Shown: piece after piece, positions 61,797 through 64,000 of the stretch
Numbering within the stretch: position 1 is the stretch's first letter
Layout of the letters: every line of letters begins with the position of its first letter
DNA from: Epiperipatus broadwayi
Taxonomy: Eukaryota; Onychophora; Udeonychophora; Euonychophora; Peripatidae
Reading direction: 5' to 3'
DNA: 64,000 nt
Assembly: GCA_028023455.1 (NCBI GenBank)
Contig: JAQFVV010000997.1
Span: forward strand, 62,001-126,000
Translations under genes and position numbers: made by a program
The notes under the pieces: model-generated
Told to the model about the DNA's origin: nothing
Seen by the model: the letters and a program-made list of their open reading frames with translations, nothing else
Database searches by the model: none

Positions 61797-62599
61797 AGTT
61801 CTCAGCTTCATCAACTATCCTGCTCATATATCCATTTTTTATTGTACCAGTTTCTTTTATCCTTCATAAAATAAATTTTTAACAACTTTTGTTTACATAT
61901 ATATTAAACTATATATGTTAGTCTTAAATTAGAAAATATATAAGTTTAAATCATTCGGCATTTAAATTCACACATAAACCCTTCCTAACATTGACATCAC
62001 ATCAAAAATACTAGTAATCATCTTCTTTAGATTGATTGTTTAATGGCTTGCAAATATAATTATCATCTGATGCATAACCATATGGCAGCATTCTATTGTA
62101 ATATATATATAATAAATAAAATGTCCGTTAATTAAAAACAAAATTGTAATTATAATTGAAATAATAAATTTAACGGTTTACAAACTATTACAAACAATCC
62201 TTAAATCCGCAGAAGTACTTTCGATTAATTTCTTAAACCTGCCGCAACTGTCATTATATTCAAAAACAAAAGCAGAAGCAAACATCATCAATTCAAATTC
62301 CACGAATCTCGTATTTTAATATATATATATATTGTACCGAGATACATCAGGAAGGAGTGTGTTTTCTTCGGAGTTACACATAATTTTGGAGAAATATAAA
62401 TTTATAAAAGATTTGTTTAAATATTTAATAAAAATAAAAGGTATTGTAGGGTAAAATAAAAAAAGAAAATATTTTTTTTTTATCATAGGAGGGTTTATCG
62501 TTAAAAGCATAAATTAGACAGTTTTATAAGATATAATTTTAGAATCACATTTAAATAAAACTTAAAGAATTAAAAACTTGATTTAATTGAAATTTGATT
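61797..62599. other. Unassigned AT-rich stretch
   Basis: No gene was recognised. Short frames here lack motifs. Confidence 0.4.
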
Positions 62600-63882
62600 T
62601 AAGATTGCTTTTAGAAAAAAAAAAAGCAAGGTGGAGTTCGTTTTGTCTTATAATAATAAAAAAAAAAAGGAATATAATCAAAGGAATGTAATAAACAATG
62701 GGAGCTAATGACAAACATAAGAAATTTCCATTAAACGGCTAATTAGTGAAATAACTCTAACAAAGAAATTGAAAGTTGCAATCATCTAAAGAATGACCAA
62801 TGAAACTGTGTAGAGAGTCGAAAGAAAAGAAATAATTGTCCAATAGCAGAAATTCAGAATGTAGATTGAATCCGCAAGATAAGGACCGTAAAGTATAAAA
62901 GGAGCGAACTTTCTATTGTTATTTATTATTAAATTGAATTTGATATTATGATTAAAATTTGAGTTTGATTCGGTTCGGTTGATTATTCTTAAATTCATAT
63001 TCATATTAGTAATATACATCCAAAGTTAAATAAAACATAATGCTGCATTGTTAAAGCCATCGTGTGGACAGCCGGCCGAATCCTTCCATGCAATACCAAC
63101 AGCAGACAGTTCAAAGGATGATCATGTTCGTGTAAAACAAGAAGGAAGCGGAGTGTCCATGGTGAAGCCCACAGGATCCCAATGACATCGGGAAAAGGAT
63201 CGCAAAGAGTTAGCACTAACTGACTGAAGGAAATACTATCAGAAGCTACGATCGGAACTAGGCATAAAAGAGAGTGCTAGGTAATATTTATTTTATTCTT
63301 AATTCACTAATTAAAAGCCGTAGTAATGTATGGAATAATAAACTTTGAACTTTATGTTACGAACAATAATTACTAATTGTCTTTAGCTCCATTATCAAGG
63401 GATTTTTATTGTGATTTCAAATATATTTGTGTGCGTATAATTATTTTCTAAATGTATGTATAATATGATATTTATTGTTATATTAAATATTATCTAAATT
63501 TGAGCAAAATTGTAATTAATTATATTATAAGACCAAACGAAGTGAAACAGCGTAAACGGAGATTTAATGGGTTAGTGATTATTTATAAAAAAAAAAAAAA
63601 GAAATAAATATCGTAGATCAAATAAATAATAAATGTTATAATAATGAATTATAGTTTAGAAATGGGATATGAATATCCTATGAGATTATGAGAGCGAACT
63701 AAAATTTTAAATTAGAATTTGGGAAAGGAAGCGAGAAAACTAGCGCAGAGAAAAATTCGTAAATTGATTTTTTTAAGTAGGCGGATTTTGTATTTTATTG
63801 ATTGTTTTAGCTGAGCTAGCGGGAGCGGGTACTAGATCATATTGGTCAGGCAGACTTGTCGACAAAGGTCGGCTGGCGCCCA
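62600..63882 (+). mobile_element. Possible LTR with primer-binding site at the window edge
   Basis: TGGCGCCCA at 63874-63882 matches the first nine bases expected for a primer-binding site complementary to a tRNA-Lys 3' end, as used by many Ty3-type retroelements. It follows a segment with a TATA-like word and AATAAA signals. The LTR start is not defined and the bases after TGGCGCCCA (TTGGATT) do not continue a tRNA match. The internal region would lie outside the window. Confidence 0.22.
62894..62901 (+). promoter_or_regulatory. TATA-box-like element
   Basis: TATAAAAG followed by GAGCG is the strongest core-promoter word in the window. The next 400 bp are less AT-rich, with an AATAAA at 63030 and another near 63338. 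An AG/GTAATA donor-like site lies at about 63281. Either an LTR promoter or a host promoter would fit. Confidence 0.3.
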
Positions 63883-64000
63883 TTGGATTTTTTCCTTTAA
63901 ATAAATAAAGAGTTTGGTTGGCTAATGTTTAATCTAGTAAACGAGTATTAATATTATTGGCGAATGTTTGCCAATGATATTGACCACTCTACCCGAGGTA
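63883..64000. other. Right edge, unassigned
   Basis: A small hairpin TTGGCGAATGTTTGCCAA lies at about 63958-63975. Too short to interpret. Confidence 0.4.

Overview
This window is eukaryotic, AT-rich, repeat-dominated DNA. It has very long trinucleotide and GATA microsatellites, dispersed retroelement fragments and no long unbroken host reading frame. The repertoire (RTE-clade LINEs, Penelope-like elements with GIY-YIG endonucleases, tRNA-derived SINEs, many inverted repeats) fits a marine invertebrate. My best guess is a cephalopod mollusc such as an octopus, inferred from style and not proven. I found no host protein-coding exon, rRNA or functional tRNA that I would defend.

Layout. 0.5-1.4 kb: a long imperfect inverted repeat. 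2.9-4.2 kb: a SINE-like repeat followed by a minus-strand Penelope-like 3' end that is almost free of G on the plus strand. 6.6-11.3 kb: Penelope-like fragments, including a GIY-YIG relic at 10.1 kb and two foldbacks. 13.3-21.9 kb: foldback family A copies, an RTE 3' end, a mariner-like element whose empty site is preserved nearby, and a truncated LINE nested in a family A copy. 23.7-30.5 kb: direct repeats, a tRNA-derived SINE beside an (AAT)n array, two large inverted repeats and a (GATA)n array of about 490 bp. 31-41 kb: an inverted pair of Penelope-like segments with a GIY-YIG relic, RTE tails, more family A copies and a perfect 89-bp inverted repeat. 44-50 kb: a dense cluster of family A copies, a further GIY-YIG relic and a SINE feeding into a TTG/TTA microsatellite. 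50.5-53.6 kb: a strongly strand-asymmetric block that may be a decayed LINE on the minus strand. 53.7-60 kb: (ATT)n, inverted SINE-like pairs and another GIY-YIG relic. 60.4-61.6 kb: the best-preserved coding segment, an RTE reverse transcriptase on the minus strand, interrupted by a SINE-like repeat. 62.6-64 kb: a possible LTR with a primer-binding-site-like motif at the window edge.

The most interesting pattern is repeated. Several otherwise unrelated repeat families carry a hammerhead-ribozyme-like core (CUGANGA, a hairpin, then GAAA), often in both arms of an inverted repeat, in a window that also holds at least four Penelope-like GIY-YIG relics. Foldback family A has about eleven copies from 55 to about 816 bp, most with clear 9-14 bp target-site duplications. 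This points to RNA-mediated insertion with end-joining or template switching, not to a classical DNA transposon. All family names and clade calls come from reading motifs, not from database searches.
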